This document shows positions 61,944 through 64,000 of a stretch of 64,000 nucleotides of DNA, in pieces. The position numbers and the translations under genes are program-made. The stretch lies in assembly GCF_016125515.1 (NCBI RefSeq), contig NZ_WGLO01000008.1, forward strand, positions 124,001-188,000. Reading direction: 5' to 3'. The notes beneath the pieces are model-generated. The model searched no databases, was not told the DNA's origin, and saw only the letters and a list, made by a program, of their open reading frames with translations. The stretch is from Hyphomonas sp. Lineage in GTDB: Bacteria; Pseudomonadota; Alphaproteobacteria; Caulobacterales; Hyphomonadaceae. The first letter of the stretch is position 1. Every line of letters starts with the position of its first letter.

Positions 61944-62795
61944 TCAGACGACCGGCACCGGCATCATTGCGATGAGGGCGATGCCCAGCAGGATGCGGTA
62001 GGCGACGAAGGGCAGGAAGCTCATTCGGCGCACCAGCGACATCAGGATGTAGATCGCGACCAGGCCGGACAGGGCCGAGCCGATGCCGATCGCAATGGCT
62101 TCGGAGGCAGTGACCGTGACGGAGCCGACTTCGCTGCCGAAGAAGAATTCCGCGATCATGTACAGCCCGACCGCCGAGAGGACCGGCGCGCCGACCAGCA
62201 TGCCGAACTTGGCAGCGTCCGGCCGTGAATAGCCGAGGGCCCGCGCGGTGGTCATGGTGATGCCGGACCGCGAGGTGCCGGGCAGGACGGCTGCGATCAC
62301 CTGGACCGCACCGATCATCATCGCATGGACAGGCGTCAGGTCGTCGAGCGTGCGGGTACGCTTGCCGAACATGTCGGCAAGGCCGAGCAGGATGCCGAAG
62401 CCGATCAGCGGGATGGCGACGCCGTGCACCGAACGGACGGCCGCGTTCATCTCGTCGGACACAAGAAGCTTGGCGGCGGCGAGGCCGACGATGGTCAGCG
62501 GCAGGGAGGCGAGCAGGTTCATCGCCAGGCGCTCACCGGAGCTGAGCGGGCGTTTTTCCTTCAGCGCGGCCGGAAGGGCGAAAACGCCGAAGATCGCCTC
62601 GCCGATCTCCTTGCGGAAATAAATCAGCATCGAGGCGACCGTGCCGAAATTGGCGACCGCGTTGATCAAGAGCTCGTCCCGGCCGACATAACCGAAATAG
62701 TCTGCCGCGATCAGCACGTGGGCGGAGGAGGAGACCGGCAGCCATTCCGTGATGCCTTGGACGATCGAGATGATGAGGATCTGGAGAAGGGACAT
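61944..62795 (-). CDS. uppP: Undecaprenyl-diphosphatase UppP (BacA)
   Basis: 283 residues from ATG 62795; the longer frame is a shadow. An integral membrane enzyme that recycles the lipid carrier for peptidoglycan and other polymers. The active site is split over GITEWLPVSSSAHVLIA near the start and PGTSRSGITMTTARALG in the middle, with conserved Glu, Ser and Arg. Eight or so hydrophobic segments fill the chain. It works with the GT2 and other carrier-dependent enzymes. Confidence 0.96.
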   Translation of the reverse strand: MSLLQILIISIVQGITEWLPVSSSAHVLIAADYFGYVGRDELLINAVANFGTVASMLIYFRKEIGEAIFGVFALPAALKEKRPLSSGERLAMNLLASLPLTIVGLAAAKLLVSDEMNAAVRSVHGVAIPLIGFGILLGLADMFGKRTRTLDDLTPVHAMMIGAVQVIAAVLPGTSRSGITMTTARALGYSRPDAAKFGMLVGAPVLSAVGLYMIAEFFFGSEVGSVTVTASEAIAIGIGSALSGLVAIYILMSLVRRMSFLPFVAYRILLGIALIAMMPVPVV

Positions 62796-63111
62796 GGACC
62801 GGGCACCGCTGACAGCAAACAGTTCTGCCCTTAGCGCAGAAAGGTGAACGATTGAATCGTTTGCGGCTGCGCCCGATGTGAAAACCCCGCAGGGCCGGCT
62901 GGCCCATGCCCTCAGAAATCCAAATATCAAAATGATACTAGATTTTTGACAAGCAGCTGCAAATTGTATTCCAGCACACAGAAAATGGCCATTAAGATAT
63001 CAATATGGTATTGTTCTCTGAAATCGCACTTGGCGTGTGGGCGGCGGCGCTCTAACAGCAGGGCTCCGCGTGCGCCCATGTGGGATTGTGCGACGACAGG
63101 GAGAAGCCGGT
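62796..63111. other. Intergenic region before gltD with AT-rich core
   Basis: 316 bases divergent between uppP and gltD. The middle (about 62930-63030) is AT-rich. TTGACA at 62946-62951 and TATTCC at 62967-62972 are only 15 bases apart, so the promoter match is doubtful. I see no coding frame, repeat or RNA gene in this stretch; it most likely holds the control region of gltD. Confidence 0.5.
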
Positions 63112-64000
63112 ATGGCGGAGCGTATGCTGCAATTCACGAAAGTGTCCCGGTCGATGCCGGACAAGCGCCCTGCGCCGGTGCGCGCGGCCGATTTCGATGA
63201 GATCTATGCAGACTTCTCGCCCGAGGCCGCGCATGCGCAGGCCAGCCGCTGTTCGCAATGCGGCGTGCCGTTCTGCCAGCAAGGTTGCCCTTTGCAGAAT
63301 AATATTCCGGATTGGCTGAAGCTGGCGGCAGAAGACCGGCTTGAGGAAGCCTGGCGCGTTTCCTCGGCCACCAACAACATGCCGGAAATCTGCGGCCGTA
63401 TCTGCCCGCAGGACCGGCTGTGCGAAGGCATCTGCACGATCGAGCAATCGGGCCATGGCACGGTGACCATCGGTTCGATCGAGAAATACATCACGGACAC
63501 GGCCTGGGCCGAAGGCTGGGTCCAGCCGATCAAGCCGCCGCGCGAACGTACGCAGTCGGCTGGCATCATTGGGGCGGGGCCGGGTGGCCTTGCTGCGGCG
63601 GAGCAGCTGCGCCGCAAGGGCTATCAGGTCACAGTGTACGACGCCTATGACCGGGGCGGCGGCTTGCTGATGTACGGCATTCCGGGTTTCAAGCTGGAAA
63701 AAGATGTCGTCGAGCGCCGCATCGCGCATCTCGAAGCCTCCGGCATCACCTTCAAGTTCAATACCCGCGTCGGCAAGGACGTGAAGCTTGCGGCCCTGCG
63801 CGTCGAGCATGACACGCTGCTGATCGCGACGGGCGTCTATGCCGCGAAGGATCTCAAGTGCCCGGGCAGCGGCTCTGACGGCGTGCTGGCCGCCCTCGAC
63901 TATCTGACCGCCTCGAACCGCAAGGGTCTTGGCGACGAGGTTCCCGGATTCGACTCCGGCGACCTGAATGCCGAAGGCAAACGCGTGGTTGTGATCGGCG
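63112..64000 (+). CDS. gltD: Glutamate synthase small subunit (cut by the window end)
   Basis: The frame opens at ATG 63112 behind CAGGGAGAA and runs off the window after 296 residues. MLQFTKVSRSMPDKR begins it. The Cys clusters CSQCGVPFCQQGCPLQNN and CGRICPQDRLCEGICT bind 4Fe-4S clusters. SAGIIGAGPGGLAAAEQL is the FAD motif, with YGIPGFKLEKDVVERRI after it. With GltB it makes glutamate from glutamine and 2-oxoglutarate using NADPH. It is preceded by an AT-rich intergenic region. Confidence 0.94.
   Translation, partial: MAERMLQFTKVSRSMPDKRPAPVRAADFDEIYADFSPEAAHAQASRCSQCGVPFCQQGCPLQNNIPDWLKLAAEDRLEEAWRVSSATNNMPEICGRICPQDRLCEGICTIEQSGHGTVTIGSIEKYITDTAWAEGWVQPIKPPRERTQSAGIIGAGPGGLAAAEQLRRKGYQVTVYDAYDRGGGLLMYGIPGFKLEKDVVERRIAHLEASGITFKFNTRVGKDVKLAALRVEHDTLLIATGVYAAKDLKCPGSGSDGVLAALDYLTASNRKGLGDEVPGFDSGDLNAEGKRVVVIG

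Noticed and set aside
62946-62972. Promoter for gltD
   Set aside because: TTGACA and TATTCC are only 15 bases apart; kept as a remark in the intergenic entry but not called.
1-64000. tRNA, rRNA, RNase P RNA, tmRNA and SRP RNA genes
   Set aside because: I looked for T-loop signatures and the conserved cores of these RNAs by eye on both strands and found none; a covariance-model search would be decisive.

Overview
The window is 64 kb of gene-dense, high-GC chromosomal DNA. Its gene content suggests an alphaproteobacterium, probably of the Hyphomonadaceae/Caulobacterales type; this is inferred from gene order and protein character, not from a database search. Supporting signs are the ffh-rpsP-rimM-trmD-rplS and leuC-leuD-leuB-asd series, a hisB-hisH-hisA-hisF-hisE series, many ATGA/GTGA start-stop overlaps, and short palindromic intergenic repeats containing GTGAGGG. 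I see no tRNA, rRNA, CRISPR array, insertion sequence or prophage. The only recombinase is a XerD-like housekeeping one.

Layout. 0-7 kb: a TIR-TolB-TPR protein, an exported methyltransferase-like lipoprotein, a small heat-shock protein behind a possible RNA thermometer, and a DUF2269/SDR-DoxX pair. 6.8-14.9 kb: a glycosyltransferase, a deaminase, gpmA, an AGE-type epimerase, a prolyl oligopeptidase lipoprotein, a Bax1-type membrane protein and an acetyltransferase. 15-24.8 kb: ffh, chorismate mutase, rpsP, rimM, trmD and rplS, with two secreted beta/gamma-crystallin proteins, a GT2 enzyme, a lipoprotein and a Kef-type antiporter between the ribosomal genes. 25-36.5 kb: leuC, bioB, cysK, leuD, leuB and asd, interleaved with small enzymes and two lipoproteins or secreted proteins. 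38-50 kb: the his genes, all on the minus strand and in canonical relative order, but opened at three points by other genes. The inserted genes include a crotonase, a diguanylate cyclase, a TIR protein, a CNNM protein and a carotenoid oxygenase with its TetR regulator. 50-64 kb: a GGDEF/EAL protein, a minus-strand run of small enzymes ending at a malyl-CoA lyase-like gene, then xerD, aroK-aroB, a second CNNM protein, bolA, a J-domain protein, an NDUFA9-like protein, uppP and the start of gltD.

How the genes work together. Chorismate mutase, aroK and aroB belong to aromatic amino acid synthesis. The leu, his, asd and cysK genes cover leucine, histidine, aspartate-family and cysteine synthesis. 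Ffh, S16, RimM, TrmD and L19 serve translation and protein export. Genes placed between these blocks are mostly envelope, signalling or detoxification functions.

The most unusual items are these. The TIR-membrane protein at 44086-45879 has a C-terminal half that looks like a trypsin-type protease fold whose catalytic His and Ser are replaced. The two beta/gamma-crystallin genes sit inside the rpsP-rimM-trmD-rplS block. Translational hairpins precede the heat-shock gene and cysK. A paired operator lies between the carotenoid oxygenase and TetR genes, and a 44-residue membrane miniprotein lies between xerD and aroK.
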